A stretch of DNA of 64,000 nucleotides from an uncultured Lachnospiraceae bacterium (GTDB lineage: Bacteria; Bacillota; Clostridia; Lachnospirales; Lachnospiraceae): positions 478,115 to 542,114 of the forward strand of contig CAJTRA010000001.1 in the NCBI GenBank assembly GCA_910578345.1, in the 5' to 3' direction. Within the stretch, counting starts at the first letter, position 1. Every line of letters starts with the position of its first letter. Below are positions 16,014-24,357 of the stretch, piece by piece. Made by a program: the position numbers and the translations under genes. The notes beneath the pieces were generated by a model. It was given only the letters and a program-made list of their open reading frames with translations, had not been told where the DNA came from and ran no database searches.

Positions 16014-18125
16014 TTAGATTTCAAACATCAGCTCGCCGTAAGTGGGGATCGGCCAGATTTCCTTGTCAACGATCATCTCCAGCTCATCTGCCGGTGCACG
16101 CAGTTCTTCCATAGCAACTTTGACCGTATCTTTGTAGAAGAATGCCTGTGCTTTGGCGTCCGTCATCTCGGAAGCCTCTTTCTCCACCTTCTCCAGTTTG
16201 AGTAAGGCTGTCCGCATCGCTGCCAATCTGCTGGAAACTTTCTGCAGAAGCTCTCTCTGCGTCACCGGATCCACGCCTGCTTCCTTCACGGCATTTACCG
16301 TATCTGCCAGCGCCTTGGTGTACTTCACCACCGCAGGAATGATCTGCTTGCCAGCCATGTCAATCATGGCAAGCGCCTCAATGTTGATCGTCTTTGCATA
16401 AGTCTCATAGATGATTTCCTCACGGGACTCTAATTCTACCTTCGTAAAGATATGGAATTTTTCAAACAGTCTGACAGCCTTTTCTGTCGTCAGAGTGCTC
16501 GCGGCCTCGATCATGGATTTAATGTTCGGTAAGCCTCTTCTCGCTGCCTCCTCTACCCACTCCTGCGCATAGCCATTTCCATTAAAAATAATCCTCTGAT
16601 GCTCAGACATATATTCCTTAATCAGATCATGGATCGCAATTTCCAGATTATCTGCTTTCTCCAGTCTGTCCGCAGCCTCGCAGAAAGCCTCCGCCACAAT
16701 CGCATTTAAGGTCGTATTCGGACTTGCGATAGAATCCGCGGAGCCTACCATACGGAACTCAAATTTATTCCCCGTAAAGGCAAACGGCGACGTTCTGTTT
16801 CTGTCCGTTGCATCTTTCTTGAAGTCAGGAAGTGTCTTGACACCCGTCAACAGTCTGCCGCCCTCCTTGACACTGGTGGCTTCTCCTGTCTCGATCAACT
16901 GACTCACTACATCCTCCAACTGTTCTCCCAGGAAAATCGAGATAATCGCCGGAGGCGCCTCATTTGCGCCCAGTCTGTGATCATTTCCCACGTCGGCAGC
17001 CGACTGGCGAAGCAGGTCTGCATGGGTATCCACCGCCTTCATGATGCAGGCAAGTACCAGCAGGAACTGAATATTTTCATTCGGCGTATCACCCGGATCG
17101 AGCAGATTCACGCCGTTATCTGTTGTGATCGACCAGTTGTCGTGTTTCCCGGAACCATTCACGCCTGCATATGGTTTCTCATGCAACAGGCACCTCATGC
17201 CGTGGCGGATCGCTACCCTCTTCATCGCTTCCATAACAAGCTGGTTATGGTCCACTGCAATATTAGCCGTCTCATAGATCGGCGCCAGCTCATGCTGCGC
17301 AGGCGCTACCTCATTGTGCTGTGTCTTGGCTGTAACACCCAGCTTCCACAGCTCCTCGTTCAGATCCTTCATATAAGCGCCGACACGTTCCCTGATGACC
17401 CCGAAATAATGATCCTCCATCTCCTGCCCTTTCGGCGCAGGCGCTCCGAACAAAGTACGTCCTGCAAACATCAAGTCTGTTCTTTTCATATACAGATCTT
17501 TATCTACCAGAAAATATTCCTGCTCCGGTCCCACCGATGCAGTAACCTTGGTCGCTTCTGTATTGCCGAACAGCCGAACGATCCGCAGCGCCTGCTCGCT
17601 CAGCGCTTCCATGGAACGCAAAAGGGGCGTCTTCTTGTCAAGCGCTTCTCCTGTATAAGAGCAGAACGCCGTAGGAATACAGAGGATCGTGCCGCATCCA
17701 GACTCTTTCAGAAAGGCGGGAGATGTGATATCCCATGCCGTATATCCCCTTGCTTCAAACGTCGCACGCAATCCTCCTGAAGGGAACGAAGAAGCATCCG
17801 GTTCCCCCTTGATCAGCTCTTTGCCGGAGAACTCAGTCAACATCCGTCCTTCCTCATCGGGATGTGCCACAAATGCGTCATGCTTCTCTGCCGTAATGCC
17901 CGTCAGCGGCTGGAACCAGTGGGTGTAGTGTGTTGCACCGTTCTCCACCGCCCAGTCTTTCATCTCCTTGGCAACTACATTCGCGGCAGCTTTCGACAGC
18001 TCGCCGCCCTCATTCATCACCTTTACTACTTCCTTGTACACATTTTTCGGCAGTCTCTCTTTCATCTTGCCGAGTGTGAACACATTCTTCCCAAAGATCT
18101 CTTCCACATTGAATACATCGCTCAT
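16014..18125 (-). CDS. glnN: Glutamine synthetase type III
   Basis: ATP-dependent ligation of ammonia to glutamate. The 703-aa length, N-terminal VFNVEEIFGKNVFTLGKMKE and the GSIII-specific blocks (FPSGGLRATFEARGYTAWD, GPEQEYFLVD, NEVAPAQHELAPIYE, GVNGSGKHDNWS) distinguish it from GSI and GSII. It acts as a dodecamer in the cytoplasm. I chose the ATG at 18123-18125, with AAAGGG 6 bp upstream; a GTG seven codons earlier is also possible. The 5' leader contains a strong intrinsic terminator, suggesting control by attenuation or antitermination. Confidence 0.96.
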   Translation of the reverse strand: MSDVFNVEEIFGKNVFTLGKMKERLPKNVYKEVVKVMNEGGELSKAAANVVAKEMKDWAVENGATHYTHWFQPLTGITAEKHDAFVAHPDEEGRMLTEFSGKELIKGEPDASSFPSGGLRATFEARGYTAWDITSPAFLKESGCGTILCIPTAFCSYTGEALDKKTPLLRSMEALSEQALRIVRLFGNTEATKVTASVGPEQEYFLVDKDLYMKRTDLMFAGRTLFGAPAPKGQEMEDHYFGVIRERVGAYMKDLNEELWKLGVTAKTQHNEVAPAQHELAPIYETANIAVDHNQLVMEAMKRVAIRHGMRCLLHEKPYAGVNGSGKHDNWSITTDNGVNLLDPGDTPNENIQFLLVLACIMKAVDTHADLLRQSAADVGNDHRLGANEAPPAIISIFLGEQLEDVVSQLIETGEATSVKEGGRLLTGVKTLPDFKKDATDRNRTSPFAFTGNKFEFRMVGSADSIASPNTTLNAIVAEAFCEAADRLEKADNLEIAIHDLIKEYMSEHQRIIFNGNGYAQEWVEEAARRGLPNIKSMIEAASTLTTEKAVRLFEKFHIFTKVELESREEIIYETYAKTINIEALAMIDMAGKQIIPAVVKYTKALADTVNAVKEAGVDPVTQRELLQKVSSRLAAMRTALLKLEKVEKEASEMTDAKAQAFFYKDTVKVAMEELRAPADELEMIVDKEIWPIPTYGELMFEI

Positions 18126-18192
18126 TTTATGCCCTTTCCTCCTCACCCATAGAATCCCATGCCATGCAAACTTCCATATGCGGTCCTGCGCA

Positions 18193-18227
18193 TAAAAAAA
18201 TGTTCCAAAAATAAACCTTTTGGAACA
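18193..18227 (-). terminator. Leader terminator (attenuator candidate) upstream of glnN
   Basis: TGTTCCAAAA (18201-18210 on plus) pairs perfectly with TTTTGGAACA (18218-18227) and is followed in the transcript by seven T. It lies downstream of a promoter-like element (18303-18331) and 68 bp before the glnN start, with no obvious promoter between. It could also terminate the upstream U32 gene's transcript. Confidence 0.7.
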
Positions 18228-18302
18228 CCTTCGTTCAAGATACCATTATGCGGGTCAGCCCTTGCAACAACACAGATTACCGCGCCGCTGCAATCTTTCT
18301 AT

Positions 18303-18331
18303 AAAATACTCTACTTTCTTCAAAAAAGCAA
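18303..18331 (-). promoter_or_regulatory. Candidate glnN promoter
   Basis: -35 TTGCTT at 18326-18331, a 17-bp spacer and -10 TATTTT at 18303-18308. Transcription would begin near 18296 and pass through the leader terminator at 18193-18227 before glnN. Confidence 0.55.
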
Positions 18332-18401
18332 TACCATAATTTAAATTTTGTGATTTATGACGGATTTTGCGGTCCTGAATCCCGATTTCCTGTGAAAGTC
18401 T

Positions 18402-19658
18402 TTAAAGACTTTTCTTGCTCATCACCCGCAGAATATCATACCGCTGTGGCAAAACCGACAGCGCTATATCAATCACCTGTTTCGAGTGCGGGCAGGATTC
18501 CACCTTTTCTCCCTCCTCATTGTACATAGCAAGCACCTCCACCGGCACATTACTTCCATCCGGTTTCATGATCTCGATCCAGTCTCCCACGCTAAATTTA
18601 TTCCTCTGTTCAATCCTGACACACACATTTCCTTCCCTCTCTGTCAGCTCTCCTACGATTCCCAGATAAGTATATTCATTCACATAAGTACTATTGTCAT
18701 AGATCTGTGTCGTCTCATCCGGCTTCCCGAAATAAAATCCCGTCGTAAACTGCCTGTAAGTGCATTTCGCGATCTCTGCCCGATACCAGTCCATATTGGC
18801 ACGGTATTTATCCTCAGATTCCAGGTAGTCGTCGATCGCCCTCCGGTAAGTGCGCGCCACCGTGGCAACATAGAGCGCCGTCTTCATCCTGCCCTCAATC
18901 TTGAAACTGTCTATCCCGGCATCGATCATCTCCGGAATAAACTCGATCATGCACAGATCCTTAGAATTGAAGAGAAACGTCCCTCTCTCGTTCTCGTAAA
19001 CCGGCAGATACTCTCCCGGCCTGGTCTCCTCTACCACCGCATATTTCCAGCGGCAGGGGTGGGTGCATGCTCCATGATTCGCATCCCGTCCCGTAAAATA
19101 ATTGCTCAACAGGCACCGCCCGGAATAAGAGATACACATGGCCCCATGGATAAAGCTCTCGATCTCCATCTCCTCCGGGATCTTCTCCCGGATCTCCCGA
19201 ATCTCTGCCAGTGAAAGTTCTCTCGCAGAGACGACCCGCTTCGCTCCCTGTTCCTGCCAGAAACGATAGGTCATATAGTTGGTATTATTGGCCTGTGTAG
19301 AAATATGAATATCAATCTCAGGGCAGATCTCCCTCGCCAGTAGAAACATTCCCGGATCTGCAATGATCAATGCATCCGGCTTCCGTGCTTTGAGTTCTTC
19401 GAAATACGTCCTCGCCCCTGTAAGATCGTCGTTATGCGCCAGGATATTTGCCGTCACATGCACCCGCACATTATGCGCATGGGCGAAAGCAATTCCCTCT
19501 GCCATCTCTTCCGATGTGAAATTCTTCGCTTTGGCCCTCAGGCCAAATGCCTCGCCGCCGATATAGACCGCATCAGCTCCAAAGACCACTGCCGTCTTTA
19601 ACACCTCCAGACTGCTCGCTGGAACTAACAATTCTGGTTTTCTGATTTTATCCCTCAT
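18402..19658 (-). CDS. U32 family protein, tRNA wobble uridine hydroxylation (TrhP/YrrO-like)
   Basis: A U32 peptidase-family protein. The core PELLVPASSLEVLKTAVVFGADAVYIGG, the signature ESFIHGAMCISYSGRCLLSN and following Cys residues (CTHPC) match the TrhP/YrrN/YrrO subfamily, which uses prephenate and an Fe-S cluster to form 5-hydroxyuridine at tRNA position 34. The neighbouring trmR-like methyltransferase would then methylate it to 5-methoxyuridine, as in the Bacillus yrrMNO cluster. The conserved domain starts at MRDKIRKPELL (ATG 19656-19658); an upstream in-frame start would add 33 poorly conserved residues. Bacillus has two U32 genes here; only one is seen. Confidence 0.87.
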   Translation of the reverse strand: MRDKIRKPELLVPASSLEVLKTAVVFGADAVYIGGEAFGLRAKAKNFTSEEMAEGIAFAHAHNVRVHVTANILAHNDDLTGARTYFEELKARKPDALIIADPGMFLLAREICPEIDIHISTQANNTNYMTYRFWQEQGAKRVVSARELSLAEIREIREKIPEEMEIESFIHGAMCISYSGRCLLSNYFTGRDANHGACTHPCRWKYAVVEETRPGEYLPVYENERGTFLFNSKDLCMIEFIPEMIDAGIDSFKIEGRMKTALYVATVARTYRRAIDDYLESEDKYRANMDWYRAEIAKCTYRQFTTGFYFGKPDETTQIYDNSTYVNEYTYLGIVGELTEREGNVCVRIEQRNKFSVGDWIEIMKPDGSNVPVEVLAMYNEEGEKVESCPHSKQVIDIALSVLPQRYDILRVMSKKSL

Positions 19659-19787
19659 CTTTGTAACCGTATCTCCTTCTTCGTGCGCCGCCGTCTGTCC
19701 TGTATGCCATGCTCTCATTCCTTCTCTGCCCTCGAACTGATCACCTGTGCAAGTCAATCATCTTCTCTGCCTACAGCCTCAACGCCC

Positions 19788-20438
19788 TCAGTCTTCCTCA
19801 CTCTTAACGCTCACCGTTACGCCGTCCCCAACTGGCAGAATCGCCGTCTCTAATTCCGGATGATGCTTTAATGCATACAGATACTCCCGCATCCGGCTGT
19901 GGATCGTCCGGTTCCTCCTGGTCACCGCGAATCTCGACTCTATGATATCCCCATCCTGCAGCACATTATCAGACAGAAGGATCCCGCCCGGCGCAAGAAG
20001 TCTTACAACGTCCGGCAGAAAATGAATATACTGACCCTTCGCTGCATCCATGAAGATCATCTCATAGCATCCCTGCAATCCGCTTAAGATATCCGCCGCA
20101 TCTCCCTCCAACAGCGTGATCTGCTCCTCCTTACCCGCCCGCCTGAAATTCTCTCTGGCAATCGGAATTCTCTTTTCATATTTCTCAATCGTCGTTATGT
20201 GGCAGCCCTTCGGTCCATACTCGCTCATCAGAAGCGCAGAAAAACCAATGGCGCATCCCACTTCCAAAATAGATGCAGGCTTCTTCATTGCAAGAAGCAG
20301 CTTGATCAGACTCTGCACCTGCGTGCGGATAATCGGCACATCGGTTTCCTTAGCTTCCTTTTCTATTTCATGCAGAAAAGGCGTATTTCCGGCATCCAAA
20401 GAATCAATAAACGCATTTAGGCGCTCATCTCCTGTCAT
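19788..20438 (-). CDS. trmR: SAM-dependent O-methyltransferase, tRNA 5-hydroxyuridine methyltransferase-like
   Basis: A class I O-methyltransferase of the COMT type, 216 aa. The SAM-binding motif ASILEVGCAIGFSALLMSEY (about 55-75), acidic motif YEMIFMDAAKGQY and LLSDNVLQDG are clear. In Bacillus, YrrM (TrmR) methylates ho5U34 of tRNAs to mo5U34. Gene order (ruvX, DUF1292, MltG-like, this gene, U32) parallels yrrK-yrzB-yrrL-yrrM-yrrN/O, so the same substrate is inferred. A general catechol-type methyltransferase is the alternative if only sequence is considered. Confidence 0.85.
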   Translation of the reverse strand: MTGDERLNAFIDSLDAGNTPFLHEIEKEAKETDVPIIRTQVQSLIKLLLAMKKPASILEVGCAIGFSALLMSEYGPKGCHITTIEKYEKRIPIARENFRRAGKEEQITLLEGDAADILSGLQGCYEMIFMDAAKGQYIHFLPDVVRLLAPGGILLSDNVLQDGDIIESRFAVTRRNRTIHSRMREYLYALKHHPELETAILPVGDGVTVSVKSEED

Positions 20439-20464
20439 CGTCCTTACCTTACGTCCTTTCTCTT

Positions 20465-20860
20465 CTATTCTTCGGTTTCCTCTTCCTCTTCACTCTCCGG
20501 CTCCACTGCAATCACAGCCAGCATCTCCTGAGCGGTCATAGTCGTACTCAGGTCATAGATTCCGGGCTGGATCTTTCCGTGATTTTCCGACAGCAATTCC
20601 TGGATCCGAAAGAGATTTGCGTCCCGGATCAATCCCTTCTCCTGCAGCATCTCCCCCACTTCCTTAGCGGAATCCGTTCCGCCGATGGACACACTGATCG
20701 TCCGGCCGGCGCCGCTTTCTACCGGTTCCTCCGCAAATACCCGAAACCCATAGTCATAGGCTGCCGTCGCTGTTTTCGTGACAAACATCACAATGAAAAC
20801 AGCCGCCACAATCTTTATCATCAGCTCAGCAACCGATCCTATCACGTACTTTAACTTCAT
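20465..20860 (-). CDS. Short MltG-like membrane protein lacking the catalytic domain
   Basis: A 131-aa protein with an N-terminal membrane helix (about 12-33), a small domain (about 55-118: GTDSAKEVGEMLQEKGLIR, then IQPGIYDLSTTMTAQEMLAVI) and a very acidic tail. The domain resembles the N-terminal LysM-like part of the endolytic transglycosylase MltG (YceG), but the catalytic YceG domain is absent. It sits where yrrL/mltG is found in Bacillus. It may bind peptidoglycan or modulate a full-length MltG elsewhere. It lies 26 bp upstream of trmR. Confidence 0.72.
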   Translation of the reverse strand: MKLKYVIGSVAELMIKIVAAVFIVMFVTKTATAAYDYGFRVFAEEPVESGAGRTISVSIGGTDSAKEVGEMLQEKGLIRDANLFRIQELLSENHGKIQPGIYDLSTTMTAQEMLAVIAVEPESEEEEETEE

Positions 20861-20884
20861 GTTTCAACCTCTCTTATCCCCTTG

Positions 20885-21220
20885 TTATACTTCGAAATCA
20901 ATCTGCGCCGTGAGCAGCACATACATCTCCTGCATCATACGGCAGAAAGCAAGTTCAGCCCTTAAGAAGTCGTCTACCGCCGGATTCTCACGAAATTCTC
21001 TGTACTCTCTTTCAAACACTTCCATCTTGTCAAACAACTCCGCACCTTCCGCTTCATTCTGAATATCGAAGTTCTTCTGCCGGTATTCATTGACCTGATC
21101 ATACAATCCCGGCTGCGCCTTGAGTATATCACGTTGCTGCAGATATTCCCGATAAACATCGGTTTCCCTTACGATTTCCGCCAGTCCTCTTGCGGCCTCC
21201 ATAACGTCATTCTCTGTCAT
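20885..21220 (-). CDS. ylbF: YlbF/YmcA family protein
   Basis: A 111-aa all-helical protein of the YlbF/YmcA (DUF964) family. In Bacillus, YlbF, YmcA and YaaT form an Fe-S-containing complex that acts with RNase Y in mRNA processing and influences sporulation, competence and biofilm formation. Visible family features are the long helices EAARGLAEIVRETDVYREYL and FEREYREFRENPAVDDFLRAE. It lies between RNase J and the MltG-like gene, consistent with an RNA-metabolism role. Confidence 0.85.
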   Translation of the reverse strand: MTENDVMEAARGLAEIVRETDVYREYLQQRDILKAQPGLYDQVNEYRQKNFDIQNEAEGAELFDKMEVFEREYREFRENPAVDDFLRAELAFCRMMQEMYVLLTAQIDFEV

Positions 21221-21329
21221 ACTGTCCTTCCTCCCGCCTGTAGATCAATTCCTATCGTATCGCTGTTTCTCCGCCGCCATTTCATGCCCCTCACAAAAGA
21301 AAAGAGCGTCAGGACACCGCGATACCCTA

Positions 21330-23006
21330 TTAGACTTCCATAATAATCGGTAAGATCATAGGACGCCGCTTCGTCTTCTTCCATACAAATTCACTTAACA
21401 CATCCTTGATCGCCGCCTTGATCCTGCCCCAGTCAGACTGGCCCCTGTCCAGACATCCGTGAACTGCTTCATCCACTAACAGTCTGGCCTCGTCTAACAG
21501 CTCGTCTGACTCGCGCACATAGACAAATCCTCTGGATACAATATCCGGCCCCGACACAAGTCTGTCGCTATAAGAATCCAGCGCCAGCACAACGATCAAA
21601 ATACCATCCTCGGCAAGATGCTGTCTGTCGCGAAGTACCACATTCCCCACATCACCTACGCCCAGACCATCGACCAGAATCGCTCCAACGGGCACCTTGC
21701 CGGTAACTTCCGCCCGCTCGCTGTCCATCTCCAGCACATCCCCGGATTGTATCATGAAGATATTTTCTTTCGGAATGCCCAGTTCCTGCGCAATCTTCGC
21801 CTGCGCTTTCCTGTGCTTATATTCTCCATGAATCGGCACCGCATATCTGGGTTTCACCAGACTGTAGATCAGTTTGATCTCTTCCTGACAGGCATGGCCT
21901 GACACATGCACATCCTGGAAGATGACATCTGCCCCCTTCTTCTGCAGTTCATTAATCACATTGGTGACTGCTTTCTCATTGCCCGGAATCGGATGGGAAG
22001 AAAAGATAACCGTATCCCCTGGCAGGATCGAGATCTTCTTGTGGTTATCACTTGCCATCCTGCTTAAGGCCGCCATACTTTCTCCCTGGCTTCCCGTAGT
22101 AATGATCACCGTCTTATCATTCGGATAATTTTTCAACTGCTCTATGTCAATCAGCGTATTCTCCGGGATATGCAGACATTCCAGTTTGGAGGCCGTCTCT
22201 ATGATATTGACCATGCTCCGGCCTTCTACTACAACCTTTCTGCCATGCTTATAGGCTGAATTGATAATCTGCTGTACGCGGTCCACATTCGAAGCAAAAG
22301 TCGCTATGATGATTCTCGTATCCTTATGGTCAGCAAAAAGACTGTCAAACGTCCTCCCCACCGTGCGCTCGGAAGCCGTAAATCCCAGCCGCTCCGCGTT
22401 GGTGGAATCACACATCAGCGCAAGAACGCCTTTCCTGCCGATCTCCGCAAAACGCTGCAAATCGATGGCATCGCCAAACACCGGTGTGTAATCTACCTTA
22501 AAGTCACCGGTATGTACCACCACACCTGCCGGAGAATAGATCGCCAACGCCGCTGCATCCACAATACTGTGATTTGTCTTGATAAATTCAACCCTGAACT
22601 GTCCTAAATTGATTGATTGTCCAAACTTTACTACTTTACGTCTTGTCTTACTCGTCAGATCATGCTCTTCCAGCTTATTCTCAATGATTCCCATCGTCAG
22701 TCTGGTCGCATAGATCGGAATGTTCATCTCCTTTAAGATATAGGGCAGCGCACCGATATGGTCTTCATGTCCATGTGTGATCACAAAACCCTTCACCTTA
22801 TCCACATGCTCTTTCAGATACGTGATATCCGGAATCACCAAGTCGATGCCCAGCATTTCGTCCTCCGGAAAGGATAGCCCACAATCTACCACAATAATAC
22901 TGTCTTCATACTCGAAGGCAGTAATATTCAATCCAATCTGCTCTAAACCGCCGAGCGGAATCACTCTCAGCCTGGACGCAGTCTTTCCCTGTTCAATTTT
23001 CTTCAA
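21330..23006 (-). CDS. rnj: Ribonuclease J
   Basis: A metallo-beta-lactamase/beta-CASP ribonuclease with 5'-3' exonuclease and endonuclease activity in mRNA decay and rRNA maturation. Visible are the zinc motif THGHEDHIGALPY, HTGDFKVDYTP, the beta-CASP block (SNVDRVQQIINSA) and the C-terminal SGHACQEEIKLI and HGEYKHRKAQA. The best start is TTG at 23004-23006 with GGAGG 7 bp upstream, giving 558 aa, the family's normal length. Longer frames upstream lack a good Shine-Dalgarno sequence and add an Arg-rich stretch not expected in the family. Confidence 0.94.
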   Translation of the reverse strand: MKKIEQGKTASRLRVIPLGGLEQIGLNITAFEYEDSIIVVDCGLSFPEDEMLGIDLVIPDITYLKEHVDKVKGFVITHGHEDHIGALPYILKEMNIPIYATRLTMGIIENKLEEHDLTSKTRRKVVKFGQSINLGQFRVEFIKTNHSIVDAAALAIYSPAGVVVHTGDFKVDYTPVFGDAIDLQRFAEIGRKGVLALMCDSTNAERLGFTASERTVGRTFDSLFADHKDTRIIIATFASNVDRVQQIINSAYKHGRKVVVEGRSMVNIIETASKLECLHIPENTLIDIEQLKNYPNDKTVIITTGSQGESMAALSRMASDNHKKISILPGDTVIFSSHPIPGNEKAVTNVINELQKKGADVIFQDVHVSGHACQEEIKLIYSLVKPRYAVPIHGEYKHRKAQAKIAQELGIPKENIFMIQSGDVLEMDSERAEVTGKVPVGAILVDGLGVGDVGNVVLRDRQHLAEDGILIVVLALDSYSDRLVSGPDIVSRGFVYVRESDELLDEARLLVDEAVHGCLDRGQSDWGRIKAAIKDVLSEFVWKKTKRRPMILPIIMEV

Positions 23007-23225
23007 ATATATTTCCTCCATTCTCTTATCCATGCCGTTCAAAACAGCATACCTGTTCCGCACATAAAAAGCTGCTCCAGACAATACATAAAGCAGAGCG
23101 CCATCCCGTCCCTGTACTCTGTGTCGTCGCTCCTGATACTTCCGGCCTGTAAGGCGATGTCTGACACCATCCCGGTACGGCATGATTCTCCCTATGTATC
23201 TCTGAAGTTATTTGGTCCGTCTGAT

Positions 23226-23480
23226 TCAGCTCAGCTCAACGTCCTCCAGCATATCTTCAAACACAGCCGCCACTGCGTTTAATTCCTTATCCTCTGTTAC
23301 AATCTCATAAAGCGCTTCTGTATCCTCTAACGCGGACATATCCCTGAGAATAAACGCTTCCCCGTCTCCCTCCTCGGAATCTGTCACGAGAATATAATCG
23401 ACACCTCCCAGCCTGGTCTGTTCCAGTATATAAAACTGAACCGGTTCTTCTCCTTCTGGGGTAAAAACAATCTTCTCCAC
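23226..23480 (-). CDS. DUF1292 family protein (YrzB-like)
   Basis: A small 84-aa acidic protein of the DUF1292 family, typical of Firmicutes and nearly always beside ruvX and ireB. It has alternating beta strands (EKIVFTPEGEEPVQFYILEQTRLGGVDYILV) and an acidic C-terminal helix. The molecular function is unknown. It abuts ruvX with no gap, so the two are probably translationally coupled. Confidence 0.9.
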   Translation of the reverse strand: MEKIVFTPEGEEPVQFYILEQTRLGGVDYILVTDSEEGDGEAFILRDMSALEDTEALYEIVTEDKELNAVAAVFEDMLEDVELS

Positions 23481-23927
23481 TTACTCCTTCTCTCCTTCGT
23501 TGCCGCTATTTGTACGATAATCCAGATACCCTTGCAGAATCAAAACTGCGGCAATCTTGTCCACATACTCCTTGCGGTGTTCCCTGCGGATCCCCGCCTC
23601 CATCATCGCTTTATCTGCCGCTACCGTGGTGAGACGCTCGTCCCACATCGTCACGGGAAGTCCTGTCCTTCTTTCTAACTTATCCTTAAACTCCAAGGAC
23701 AGCCCCGCTCTTTCTCCCATCGTATCGTTCATATTCTTCGGCAGACCCAGCACGATCTGTGTCACCTCGTACTCCTGAATCAATTCCTCAATCCGCGCCA
23801 GCGTCTGACGCAGTTTATTCTCTTCTTTTCTTCTGATGATCTCCAAACCCTGTGCAGTGATCAGAAGCGGATCGCTGACCGCCACCCCCACTGTTTTAGA
23901 TCCAAGATCCAGTCCCATGATTCTCAT
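23481..23927 (-). CDS. ruvX: RuvX/YqgF family Holliday-junction resolvase-like nuclease
   Basis: A 148-aa RNase H-fold protein. The N-terminal MRIMGLDLGSKTVGVAVSD holds the first catalytic Asp; the middle acidic motif (IVLGLPKNMNDTMGER) and DERLTTVAADKAM followed by DKIAAVLILQGYLD match YqgF/RuvX. The family is linked to 16S/23S pre-rRNA processing and possibly Holliday-junction resolution. The ireB-ruvX-DUF1292 order is conserved in Firmicutes. Confidence 0.94.
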   Translation of the reverse strand: MRIMGLDLGSKTVGVAVSDPLLITAQGLEIIRRKEENKLRQTLARIEELIQEYEVTQIVLGLPKNMNDTMGERAGLSLEFKDKLERRTGLPVTMWDERLTTVAADKAMMEAGIRREHRKEYVDKIAAVLILQGYLDYRTNSGNEGEKE

Positions 23928-24015
23928 GCGTCTTCCATTATCTTCTTTCTGTGTCCTGCCAGCCTGTCATACAGCATCCTGTCACGGCTGCTGCCGATCG
24001 CCCGATGCAGATTTG

Positions 24016-24279
24016 CTATTTCCCAAGGGAATTCTTAATGTATTCTACCAGCATCTCTTCTACCAGCTCATCCCGCTCCACCTTCATGATCAGGCTGCGC
24101 GCGCTCTTATGGCTGGTAATGTAGGTCGGATCACCGGACATAATATATCCGACGATTTGATTTACCGGGTTGTACCCCTTCTCTGTCAGTGCCTCATATA
24201 CTGTGGAGAGTACAAGCTTCACGCCTGTCTCAGGCTCCGTTTCCACTTTAAAAAATTGTGTGTTCTCTAAATCCTGCAT
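24016..24279 (-). CDS. ireB: IreB family regulatory phosphoprotein (YrzL-like)
   Basis: An 87-aa protein of the former DUF965 family. In Enterococcus, IreB is phosphorylated on N-terminal Thr residues by the PASTA kinase IreK and negatively regulates cephalosporin resistance. Here the N-terminus has a Thr in NTQFFKVE, and the conserved core GYNPVNQIVGYIMSGDPTYITSHKSAR is intact. The conserved ireB-ruvX neighbourhood supports the assignment. Confidence 0.93.
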   Translation of the reverse strand: MQDLENTQFFKVETEPETGVKLVLSTVYEALTEKGYNPVNQIVGYIMSGDPTYITSHKSARSLIMKVERDELVEEMLVEYIKNSLGK

Positions 24280-24357
24280 TCTTTCACGCCCTTATCCATT
24301 GTCATTTGATATTACCCCTATTATTACCATAATACTCTATCGCCGCACAAAATTCAA

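Noticed and set aside
18125..18400. T-box or known glutamine riboswitch in the glnN leader
   Set aside because: No AGGGTGGNACCGCG T-box sequence and no recognisable glnA motif were found; only the terminator and small stems are supported.
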